Positions 1-10,139 of a stretch of 64,000 nucleotides of DNA are shown here, piece after piece. The stretch covers positions 40,447,731-40,511,730 of the forward strand of contig CM046458.1 in NCBI GenBank assembly GCA_025506515.1, in the 5' to 3' direction. The notes below the pieces were generated by a model. It saw only the letters and a program-made list of their open reading frames with translations. It did not search any database and was not told the origin of the DNA. Source of the DNA: Flaveria trinervia. Its lineage: Eukaryota; Streptophyta; Magnoliopsida; Asterales; Asteraceae. Numbering within the stretch: position 1 is the first letter of the stretch; each line of letters starts with the position of its first letter. Made by a program: the position numbers and the translations under genes.

Positions 1-1897
1 AATCTGTAGGAGGAGCAGTGTGATTATAACCAATGCCAAACTTCACATTGGAAGCAGACTGCTTACTAAGAAGCATTTCAAAACCCTTGCAGGAATGTAC
101 CCATCGACACACTCTACCTGGGTAGCTGCAAGTGTTTCTTTGAGGTCCCTGTACTTCTCTAGAAGTACCTCTTCCCTAGCCTTATTATCAGTGCTTTGGC
201 ATTTGAGTTTGTAAATCTCATTATTCTTATCATTAAGCACAGACTCAAATTCAGCTTTTCTTTTGGATATTATTTGTTCTAGCTCAATGTTCTTGTTAAT
301 TAAAGCTACATTTGCTTCTCTAATAGATGCAAATGCGGCTATGCATGTTTTAGAACATAACTTGGCTTTGGCCTCAGAGGATACCTATGGTGTGGAAGCA
401 TTAGAGGATGAAGTATTAGCAGACTCCAGAGCCATAAGAGCAAGATTTCCAAAAGGATTATCACCACCATGTTGACCAGCACCAGAAAATAGTTGTTCAT
501 GACCAGACATATCATCTGGTAAACTGCTCCAGTCAACAACTCCTGGGGTTAAAAAGCTGTGTTGAAGAGGTTGAGATTGTTGATGAGATTGGGAAGGTTG
601 AGGCTCAGGAAGAGCAGGTGGTTGTTGAGCAATGGGTACTTGAACTTGACTGGTTTATGGCATGTAATAGCAGGGATATGAATATGGCATTGGACCCTGA
701 GGGACAAAATATGCAGGAGATAGAGGTTGTGATTGATGACTAGAACTAGCAGGATGTTGCCCTCTGTTTTGTTGAATATTACTTGGAAAAGTAACAAAGG
801 GTGTAGAGGAGTTAGATCTAGATGATCTACACTCTCTTGCAAAGTGCCCAAGCATGTGGCATTTGTGACACCTCAACTTACTCTTGTTAAAACCAACTTC
901 GGTTTGCCAGAGAGTCCAAGGAATTTCCTACCAGTTCTCTTGTAGAACTTTTGAGATCTGATATTAATCAAGGCCATTTGGCTCAGAATATCCATCTCTT
1001 CTAAGTCATCATCAGCTATACCTTTCAAATCATCCATAACGAAGCACAAATTGTCACTATTACAGCATGACTGACTATCAATACTCACAAATGCATGATC
1101 AGAACTGTTTGAAGAGAAATCTATATGCACATCATAATTACTTTCTGATGCAGCATATTCTGACTCATGACCGACCAAGGCAGTGTTCGCTGGTACAAAA
1201 TCTTTAGTGAGCTTGCCTGATGATGCCAGTTTCCTTTTCTGCTCTATCTCTCTTTCAAATGTAAGCAGTTTCCCATGAAGTTGGGTAAGAGATAGGCTAT
1301 CCAGATTTGCATTGGAGCGTAGGACAATTGTATATGTGTCCCATCTCTCAGGCAGTGATCTGAGGAATCTGTGGTTCATCTGGCTATTAGTGTATACTGT
1401 TTGACCATTTTCAGCTTAGAGATCAAACATGAAAAACGCTCAAACTGTTGAGTCAGAGTCTCACCCTTCCTATGAGCAAATGTCTCATATTGTTGGGCAA
1501 GTATTTCCCTATTGTTTGCTAAGACCTCAGCAGTACCACTGAATTGTTCTTTCAGTGCCTTCCAGAGGTCATGAGCAGTTTCATGATGCATAAGCCCAAA
1601 ATAGATTTCATTAGGCAGTGCCATGGCCAGAATTCCATGAGCTTTAGCATCTATCTCAAATAGTTTACGATCCTCATTAGAGTATTGTTCCTTCTTCTTC
1701 GGAACCATTTGGTTGGTTTCTGGATTGTTTACCATAGGCTTATGTGGACCATGTACCACAGATGTCCAACAACCTGAACTGTTAACACACAGGTGATGGA
1801 GCATTATTCGTTCCCATATGTTATACTCAGTCCTAACCAACATCGGAGGCTTGGTTGAGGAACCGGTATTGTGAGGGTCATTAGAAGGAGTAGTCAT
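1..1897 (-). pseudogene. gag: gag of Copia G, frameshifted
   Basis: Gag forms the virus-like particle that packages the element RNA. The start at 1897 gives MTTPSNDPHN, followed by a UBN2-type gag core (about residues 20-170). A frame change near 1376-1400 leads to the rest of the core (1379-873), and a second change near 876 leads to a CCHC zinc knuckle, CHKCHMLGHFAREC, at about 870-830. Below that comes a Pro/Gln/Ser-rich stretch and then a Glu/Lys-rich, probably coiled-coil segment (240-43). At least two frameshifts break the frame. The same order of parts is found in element A at 30407-32936. Confidence 0.85.
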
Positions 1898-2093
1898 AAT
1901 CAGAATTCAGACAAATTCAAGGTAAACAAAGTAAATCTAGCTCAAAACCACTTAGAACCTCAAACAAAATAGCCAGAAGCAGCAAAAACTCAATCTCTAT
2001 AACCGATTCTTGCAAATTTGCTAATTCGATCAAACGTAGATAGCAAAAGAACAGTTTCAATGATCAATTGTTAAGTCGATCAATGATTAACTA

Positions 2094-2105
2094 GCTCTGA
2101 TACCA
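2094..2105 (-). other. Primer-binding site of Copia G
   Basis: Minus strand reads TGGTATCAGAGC, the usual plant site complementary to the 3' end of initiator tRNA-Met. It lies 2 bp inside the LTR edge, which fixes the LTR boundary and the minus orientation. Confidence 0.85.
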
Positions 2106-2107
2106 TT

Positions 2108-2823
2108 TGTTAGGATCACGGTATCTAGTTTGATCAATTAGATTGGATTTGCAGCGGAATGAGCACACAAAATAACAAATTTAAATAAGAACACATGAAA
2201 TTTATCAATGAAACAATGTTTGTTATAGAGAGAGAAATTCTGCCAAAAGGAATATATTGATTCAATACACGCTTTGGCTCGGCTTATCGCCCAGTTACAA
2301 TTAGGTCATCTTTCCTTTTATAAGGAAAGCTGACGTCAGCTGATGTCACTTGACAGTGACATCTAACTTTTATTTAACTATTGAAAGTTAACACAACTAC
2401 TGAAGATGTCAAACAGCTGACATCTTCTAACAAAAATACCAAGTGTTAACTATCACTACAACTACTGAAAAGAACTACTGAAACAACAACGACTGAAGAA
2501 CATGCTCTTCAGTCGTTTTACAAGTACTGAAATAGAAAATAAAACTACTGAAAGGAAACCATCACAACAACTGAAGAATGCTTCTTCAGCTGTTGTGACA
2601 AACTCTGAAAGCTTCAGTACTTGGACTTCTTGAACCTCAGTTGTTGTCATCAGCTGATGTCTTCAGTCTTTGTACTTCAGCTGTTGATCTTCAGTACTTT
2701 AGTCTTCAGCTGTTGATCTTCAGACTTTGTCAAACAGCTGATCAAGTCTTCAGCAGTTGTTGTGATGTCTTGTGGGACTTAAAGGTTTTTCTGATCTGGC
2801 TCATTGGTTCTTTTGGTCCAACA
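2108..2823 (-). repeat. 5' LTR of Copia G (716 bp)
   Basis: Minus strand starts TGTTGGACC and ends GATCCTAACA, giving TG...CA ends and a short inverted terminus. The same ends occur in the LTRs at 5408-6172, 21501-22287 and 33164-33950. The half near 2823 is dense in CAGCTG, CTTCAG and CAGTAGTT words. It is shorter than the 787-bp LTRs of element A because it has fewer of these words. Confidence 0.9.
2315..2363 (-). promoter_or_regulatory. LTR promoter module of Copia G
   Basis: On the minus strand a perfect 9-bp inverted repeat, GATGTCACT / AGTGACATC with a 4-base loop (2342-2363), is followed by the palindrome TGACGTCA (2331-2338) and a TATA-like CTTATAAAAGG (2315-2326). The order is kept in the LTRs of A and F. 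TGACG sites are bound by plant TGA-type bZIP factors; use here is inferred. Confidence 0.6.
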
Positions 2824-5200
2824 GCTTCTGACCAATCTCCCACTACAACCGCCCCTCAAAGCCCAACTCTTATCATTGCTAAAGTGCTGAGTCAGTTGCA
2901 TTCCTCACCCCCTCCCCAGAAACCAATCAACACTGGGAATACCTCAACCATTGAGGGGAGGAACAAATGCTTTTGATAACCCATAGCACAGGGGTTACAA
3001 TGTTCAATCTCCAAGTGTAGAAAAGGAGATTCGAACATCTGGTCAGGCTGCCACTTCTACTGATTCAGCAAATGATCAGGAGGAAGTTGGTAACATCTAT
3101 AAGACCTCACCAGAGGCAACTGCCATTGAAGGATATAGTCCTGAGGCAGGAAGTCCCCAGTACCAAGAACAAGGGGCACATGCTTATACTGATGTACACT
3201 CAGGGCATGTACATCCTGATTCAATCAGGAGGTCAGATGATTCAGCAAAGACTGATGATGACTTGGGCTTTTTCTATGATGTCTTAGCCCATAATACCAT
3301 CCTCAAGAATGAGGTGCACAGACTCAAAGAGCTGCTAGCCAAAATGTCTCAGGATCAAAGTCCATCTACCCTAATAACCCCACAGATGGCACCTTCATTT
3401 GAAGGTTCACCAAACACTTCGCCTACACACTTAACTGAGCCACTGATTTTGGCACCACCTCTCAGGGACAGAACCCCTCTGAGCAGATGGTTGCTACCTT
3501 TCAACACTCCTTACCTCTCATCACTCCTATCATTACTGAGATTGTACATAAAGCCATTGATGAGAGGATCTCCTCAAATCTACAAACTCTCATTGGTGAT
3601 GTTGTTCACAAGTCTCTTTCTGCCTTCCAAGCCCCTGATCCCAATGCAACCAAAAAGGGGGAGACTACTAAGTCTAAGGTAGTGAAAGAAAAGAAAAGGA
3701 AAAGAGTTGATGATGAGAAAGACCCTGAAAAAAAGAAGGAGTTGGAGAAAGAACTGATCTCAGAACAGCTGATCACAGCGCAAGAGCTGAGCATAGATAA
3801 AGAGAAGAAAGATCAGCTGATCACATATAAAAGGAAGAAAAGTGCTGAGTCAAAATCTGATGAAGAAAAATCCTTAGAAGATCTTGTCAAAGATGCTGAT
3901 GAAGCTCACAGCAGATCCATGGATAAAATTATAGATCAGCTCTGTAGACAAGGTCATGACACAACCACATTAGATACTGAGATCAGAAGGCTGGAAATAG
4001 AAGAGATTCATGCATGATGGGCTGGTTATAGTGTGTTGAAAGGAAAGATTGGAGATAATGATCAGATTAATTGCCAAATACCTTGGAAGATCATTGATAG
4101 AGATAAAGTCTTGGTCCAGAGACAGTATCTTGGAGATAACCAAGAAAATCTGCTCTGCTGGAGGCTACAATAAAGGGTTGATCATTGAAGCACCGGATGA
4201 AGCAGGTGCTGGGAAGAGAACTGAAATGGCAAAGCTCTCCAAAGCCAAACTCACCACCAAAATGCTAGATCAGTCTTCTCATACTCCCACTCAAAATCAA
4301 CCCTCATCTCTAAAATCTCCCAAATCTATCCCTAAACCAAAACCACCCACAAGTCAACCCACAAAACCAATCCCTTTACCCCAAAAACCACCTCAAACCT
4401 TACCCAGTGATATACCCAGAAGGAGGAGAAGGGTGTTGAAGGTAGAAGAAGATGAAGAAGAGGATGATGATGAAGATAGTCTGCCAATCTCTGCTGTTCT
4501 CAAACTTAAATCACCTGAGCACAGAAGTCAACAAGTGATTACACCTGACTTGCAAATGTAGATGGTGAAAGTAAAGATTGAAGAAGCAGAACAGCAGAAG
4601 CAGCATGATGAGCAATTTCTCAAGATAGTTGACAAGGACTTCCCTCAATCCTCATCCATTCAAGAAATGAAGAAACAAGCTCTGAGGCTGTACACTCTTA
4701 GACATACTTTTCAACATCAAAGAGAAAGAGTGCGGATTTGGCCAGACCCCAGGGTAAGTTCTAGAATTCATAAGAAGAACGTACCTAGTAGATATCATGG
4801 CCAAGTGAAAAAGACTTTGAATGCTGCAATTATGTTGGCCATGGTAGTCTCACCCTGGGAGATAATTGAAGAAGTCAAGAGAGCTCACAACTCCAAGACA
4901 ACCCCTCAATCTATTCTTGAGAACAAAATGATCAAGAAGGGGTTGTTATACAAAAGACTTGAAGATCTTCAGAAGAGTGAACTCCAGTTGTTGTTAGAAG
5001 GCTCTCACCCTGATGAATTTGCATACAGAGAGATCACAACTGTTGAGTTAAAGAATGGGAAGACAGTGAGATATATGTCTGAGTATTATGGCCCAGAGTT
5101 CTTCTTTGAGGGAGAAGCAGAAGAACTCACCAAGGAGGAACAAGTTGTTCTCCTTGAGGCCTATGCTAGTGAGTCTTACAGACTCATTAATGGGAATTAG
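2824..5200 (+). pseudogene. Extra ORF downstream of pol in Copia F
   Basis: A non-gag, non-pol ORF between pol and the 3' LTR; its function is unknown. The N-terminal part is cut by G. From about 3487 the frames are long. They show a Lys/Glu-rich, probably coiled-coil stretch with a basic KEKKRKR (3660-4015), a conserved segment (4049-4250), a Pro/Lys-rich linker (4270-4410), an acidic run (4440-4490) and a C-terminal domain (4562-5200) ending near the motif FEGEAEELT. Frames 3487-4017 and 4049-5200 differ, and one in-frame TAG at 4559-4561 splits the second. The C-terminal half is clearly homologous to 22506-23801 in element A, so it belongs to the family. I do not recognise a catalytic motif. 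An env-like or capsid-accessory role, as proposed for SIRE extra ORFs, is possible but not shown. Confidence 0.75.
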
Positions 5201-5392
5201 GTTTCATGGTTGGGATAAGACTCTATGTCCAGTTTCCTCAAGACAGAGTTCCCTTCCATACTTAGCCAATCAAATATTCAGAAACCTTTTCTCGGCCTGT
5301 GCTTACATGATTACCTCTGAAGCTGATCAAGAGGGTGTTTCTGCCAAAGAATAAGTGGGATCATCAATAAACTTAGAGGTTTTGGCTGCATT

Positions 5393-5407
5393 GGTTCAGG
5401 GGGAGTT
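5393..5407 (+). other. Polypurine tract of Copia F
   Basis: GGTTCAGGGGGAGTT directly before the 3' LTR is the plus-strand primer site. The identical tract occurs in reverse at 22288-22302 in element A. Confidence 0.85.
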
Positions 5408-6172
5408 TGTTGGACCAAAAGAACCAATGAGCCTGATGAGAAAAACCTCTAAGTCCCACAGACATTACAACTGCTGAAGATGATTACAAGAGCTGAAGAC
5501 ATCAGCTGATTACAAGGTCTGAAGACAAAGTCTGAAGACAAAATCTGAAGACTTCTACTGAAGACAAAGTCTGAAAGTAAAGTACTGAAGACAAAGTCTG
5601 AAAGTAAAGTACTGAAGACAAAGACTGAAGACCAGAGTGATCAGTAGTTGTCACAACAGCTGAAGTTATTAACTTCAGTAGTTGTCACAACAGCTGAAGT
5701 TATTAACTTCAGTAGTTGTCACAACAGCTGAAGTTATTAACTTCAGTAGTTGTGATGGTTTTCCTTTTCAGTACTTGTAATTTACATTTCAGTAGTTTAT
5801 AGTTTTAGTAGTTTTAATTCAGTAGTTTTATGTTTTTGTACTTAGCATTCTCTAAGATGTAATCAGTAGTTGAGAACATTCTCAGTAGTTTGCATAGTTT
5901 CAGTAGTTTGTATAATTCTGTTAGATGTCACTATCAAGTGACATCAGCAGACGTCACATTCCCTATATAAGGAATGTTGACCTAGTTGTAACGTGTGACA
6001 TTCAGCCACCACGAAAGCATATGAATGAAATATTCCTTTTGTAGAATTCTCTCTCTATAACCGTTTACTTTTCATTGAATATCAATTGTGTTCTTGCGAA
6101 TTGTCTAATTCATTGTTCAAATTCTGCTGCAATCTACTCTAATTAATCAAAATTAGATCACTGATCCTAACA
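5408..6172 (+). repeat. 3' LTR of Copia F (765 bp)
   Basis: Starts TGTTGGACCAAAAG and ends GATCCTAACA. Contains runs of 'tctgaagacaaag' and three near-identical copies of a block holding 'cagtagttgtcacaacagctgaag' (about 5640-5755). It is inverted relative to the G LTR 2.6 kb to the left. Confidence 0.9.
5924..5972 (+). promoter_or_regulatory. LTR promoter module of Copia F
   Basis: Inverted repeat GATGTCACT / AGTGACATC (5924-5945), then GACGTCAC (5950-5957), then CTATATAAGG (5963-5972). Order and spacing agree with the modules in G and A. Confidence 0.6.
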
Positions 6173-6693
6173 AAAAGTAGTTTACATTTGCGCAAAAAGT
6201 AGTTTTCTTGGAAGTCAAAAAGCTTCTGAAGGTTAATTATCTTCGGAAGTTTTAATTAAAAAGCTTCCGAAGCTAAAATGACTTCGGAAGAATTTCTTGA
6301 GAGTTTTGAGAGTTTTGCTTCGGAAGAGAAATTAAAACTTGAGTGCTTTATATATAAAACAACAAAGCTTCCGAGAGTTAAATTTTGCTTCGGAAGTAAA
6401 TGGTCCTTGAAAATAAGTAAGTGTCTGAGACAAGTATTTAAACTTCGGAAGATATATCTGAAAGCTCTTCCGAAGGTAAATTTGTTAGACAATTATTTAT
6501 TTTGAATGCATGATTTGCTTCCGAAGTTAAAAGCATAACTTCCAAAGTATCAGAAATTTTCCAAAATCTAAGGAAAGTCTTCAAAAAGAAATTTTCATCC
6601 AAAGAAAACATGAGCCTATGAAAGTGATGAACTAGACAACTTAGGACACACATATTTTTTTAAGAAATAATAAGAATTAGTTTTAAGAAAAGC
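6173..6693. repeat. Downstream region of Copia B rich in CTTCGGAAG
   Basis: No coding sequence seen. The stretch carries about ten copies, some imperfect, of the near-palindrome CTTCGGAAG or CTTCCGAAG. The same word recurs in the LTR of B (13498-13590) and several times in the gag-pol linker (10330-10520). It corresponds in position to the repeat region that follows pol in element A. Confidence 0.65.
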
Positions 6694-9600
6694 TTACTCA
6701 AAGTTGATCATCCTAATTGCTGATATTAGATATTTAAATCTTTGCTCATCAAAAGCCTTTGTAAACAGATCAGCATATTGTTCATCTGTGTGAACTTTGA
6801 TTAGTTTAATTAATCCCTTTTCATAGTTATCTCTTATTAAATGATACCTGATATTGATGTGCTTTGTCCTTGAGTGTTGCACAGGGTTCTCTGTGATTAG
6901 ATAACACTGTTATTGTCTATGTGCATGGGAGTATCCTTGTAGTTTAACCCATAGTCCAGCATCTAATTTTGAATCCAAAGTACTTGAGCACAGTAGCTTG
7001 CAGCAGCAATGTATTCAGCTTCAGCAGTTGATGCAGAGACACAGGATTGTTTCTTGCATTGCCATGAGACAACCCTTCCACCAAGAAATTAAACTCCCCC
7101 AGATGTAGACATTGTAGTCATATTGCAACCACCATAATCACTATCTGTATAGGCATACAGATTGAAGTCAAGATTCTTGGGATACCATAAACCAAGTGTT
7201 GATGCACCTTTGAGGTATCCTAGAATCCTCTTAACAGTGATAAGGTGAGACATCTTAGGGTTGGCTTGATATCTTGCACAGATGCAAGTAGCAAACATGA
7301 TATTAGGCCCGCTAGCAGTAAGATACATAAGAGACCCAATCATAGCCCTGTTTAAGTGCTCATCTACACATTCCCCCTCAAGATCAGGACCAAGGGAGTG
7401 GTTCCTAGCTATGGGTGTCTTAGCAATCTTACAGTCAGTCATGTTGAACCACTTAAGTATGTCTTGAACATACTTTGACTGACTTATGAAGATGCCATCT
7501 TCAACTTGCTTCACTTGAATTCCCATAAATAAATTGAGTTCCCCTATGGCACTCATTTCAAATATGGTTTTCATCAGCTTCTCAAAGTCTTTGCATAGCT
7601 TTGGATTAGTTGAACCAAAGATGATGTCATCCACATATACTTGAACTAGGAATATGTCTTTTCCTTATCCTTTGATGAAGAGAGTTCCATCTATAGTACC
7701 TTTTCTATATCCATGTTTACAAAAATACTCAGATAGTGTCTCGTACCAATTCCTGGGTGCCTGATGCAACCCATAGAGAGCTTTGTCAAGCTTGCAGACA
7801 AAATCAGGATGATCAGGGTCTACAAAACCAAGTGGTTGTTTGACATAAACCTCTTCATCTATCACTCCATATAAAAAGGCACACTTCAAATCAAGTTGAA
7901 AGACCTTAAAGTTCTTGGATGCAGCAAATGCCAGCAATATCCTAACAGCTTCTAATCTTGCCACTGGAGCAAAGACATCAGTGTAGTCAATCCCTTCTTC
8001 TTGTGTGTATCCTTGAATAACTAGTCTAGCTTTGTTCTTGATGATGATGCCTCTATCATCTTTCTTGTTCCTAAACACCCATTTGGTTCCAATGGTAGTC
8101 TTCCCAGAAGGAAGAGCACAAAGGTTCCAAACTTTCTGCGTTTTGAATTGAAGAAGCTCTTGTTGCATAACTTCAACCCAACTTCCATCCTTTAGAGCTT
8201 CATCAACTTTCTTTGGCTTTATCTGGGATAGGAAACAAGAGTGAAGACAAACATTTGCCTTATGGGTTTGTCCTCTTGTCTTTACCCCTGAGACAACATC
8301 TCCAATAATGTTTGTGGTAGGATGAGACTTGTGGATCGTAAGCTGAGAGATCACAACAAGTTGTTGTAAAAGATCTAAATTAGAGAAATTTAGAACTGGC
8401 AAGATGTTTCTCCCACCACATCAGCACACTTTTCAAGTGAGACTTGATCCAAGCAGTGTGTGACATCATTGATGTTCTCATCTATGGTGTGGTTAGTGGC
8501 ATCAAGAAATTCTTGGTCATTGTTACCACCACCATTGTTGTCTTCTAAAATTGAGGTGTTCTTATTTGGTTGTGGAGCCTCTGAGCTGGAATTTGAAGGT
8601 ATACCAGATGTATCACCTGAGTTTGTCATTGTTGTGCTGATAGAAACCTCATTTGCAGAAGTAGTTCCAACTGGAGCTGAAGATGTATGACTTGAAGGTC
8701 TTCCTAGCTCAAATATTGGAACAGGATCACTTGTATTTAAATTTTCTAAAGATCCTGAAACATTCTCACAAGATTTGATAAAACAGTTGGTAACTAAATC
8801 AAGATCAAATAACGAATCTGGACCAGAACCAGCAACATAGGGTGTGTGTTCATTGAAAGTGACATTGGCTGACTCCTCAACAATTCTAGTTCTGAGATTG
8901 TACACTCTATAAGCCTTAGCTTGGGAAGAGTGTCCAATAAAGTGTCCATCATCTGATTTCTCAGCAAACTTGGCAATTTGATCTTTGGCATTCAAGATGG
9001 TGCAAGGAAATCCAAATGACCTGAGAAAACCAACAAAATGTTTCCTCTTGTGCCAAAGTTCATAAGGAGTCTTGCCATGAGTCTTAACTACTAAAACTCT
9101 ATTCTGCACATAGCAGGCAGTGTTGACTGCCTCTGCCCTGAAGGTGATAGGCAGCTTAGAGTCAGACAACATGGTTCTTGCAGCTTCAATCAGTGTCATG
9201 TTTCTCCTCTTAGCAACACCATTTTGCTGAGGAGTCCTGGGAGCACTGAATTATCTTGTAATACCCTTTTCATCACAAAATGTATCAAGGATTTGGTTCT
9301 TAAATTCAGTTCCTTGATCACATCTTATGATTTTGACCTTGTGATCAGACTGATTCTCAATCTTTAAGATGAAATTCTTCAGAATCTTAGGAGTCTCATC
9401 CTTAGTTCTAAGGAAGAAAACCCAAGTGAATCTTGTAAAGTCATCTGTGATCACTAGACAGTATAAGGTCCTTTCTAAACCTCATTACACTGGTGGGGCC
9501 AAAGAGATCCATATGTAACAAGTGTAGGGGTGTAGTGATGGAGTTCCTTTCCTTAGGCTTGTGAGATACCTTATGTTGCTTCCCTTTCAGGCATGCAACA

Positions 9601-10128
9601 CAATGGTCATCACTTGTAAACTCTTTCTTTGGCATTCCATTACCAAATCATGCATAATTAATTTATTCATGTTTTTAAAGTTTACATGGCATATTCTTTT
9701 ATGCCATAGGAAAGACTCATCACTATGGCTTTAGACAGAAAGCATGAAACTTCTCCAGAGGGAGAGGTTTCTTGCAAATCCATCTTGTACATGTTTTCTT
9801 TCCTGGGGGCTCTAAGTAGAATATGCTCATGAGAAATGACCACACCAAGCTTAAGAACAATGCACTCATGCTCAGTAAAGAGCATGTTATGACTCTGATC
9901 GCAAAATTGAGATACACTCAGAAGATTGTATCCAAGCTCCTTAACAAAGTTTACCTTTTCTATGCTGAGCTCACCAGAAATGTAACCACCTTCATCTCCT
10001 CCAAAAGCAACTGGTCCTCCATCAATCCTTTCAAAGTTATGGAGTAGTAACCTATTGCCTGTCATGTGCCTGGAACAACCACTGTCTATGATCCACACAT
10101 TTTTGTCTGTCTTTAGCTGTCCCTGCAC
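6694..10128 (-). pseudogene. pol: pol of Copia B (protease, integrase, RT, RNase H), broken
   Basis: Protease with the IIDSGCSRHM active-site motif starts at 10128 (Asp at about 10086). The integrase has HMDLFGPTS (about 9510) and CDQGTEF (about 9320), but at about 9210 reads NGVAKRRNM where families have NGVAERRNM, so the third catalytic residue is Lys. RT (8402-7089) contains the conserved KWVFRNKKD and FAPVARLEAVR blocks and YVDD at about 7629-7640, with a stop near 7665. RNase H (to 6694) is spread over several frames and ends with the usual QHSRTKHI...ADLFTK region. At least five breaks make this pol non-functional. Order PR-IN-RT-RH is the Copia order. Confidence 0.85.
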
Positions 10129-10139
10129 AAAGAGAAAGA

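Larger units (their letters stand above)
1..2823 (-). mobile_element. Copia element G, 5' part (LTR, primer site, gag)
   Basis: Right-hand end of a minus-strand Copia retrotransposon that runs off the left edge. Reading leftwards it shows a 5' LTR, a primer-binding site and a long gag. LTR and gag match element A closely enough to call them one family. To its right lies the extra ORF of plus-strand element F, so G landed inside F. The 5 bp beyond the LTR (gcttc, 2824-2828) should be the target duplication, but its partner is outside the window. Confidence 0.85.
2824..6172 (+). mobile_element. Copia element F, 3' part (extra ORF and 3' LTR)
   Basis: Plus-strand Copia of the A/G family. The window holds only its 3' end: an extra ORF, a polypurine tract and the 3' LTR. 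Its gag-pol and 5' LTR must lie left of G, beyond the window. Immediately right of its LTR (from 6173) the sequence belongs to element B, so F inserted in the 3' region of B. The following aaaag (6173-6177) would be the right target duplication. Confidence 0.8.

Noticed and set aside
2641..2976. 111-codon plus-strand ORF across the LTR of G and the start of F
   Set aside because: It spans an insertion junction; only the part after 2824 belongs to the extra ORF of F.
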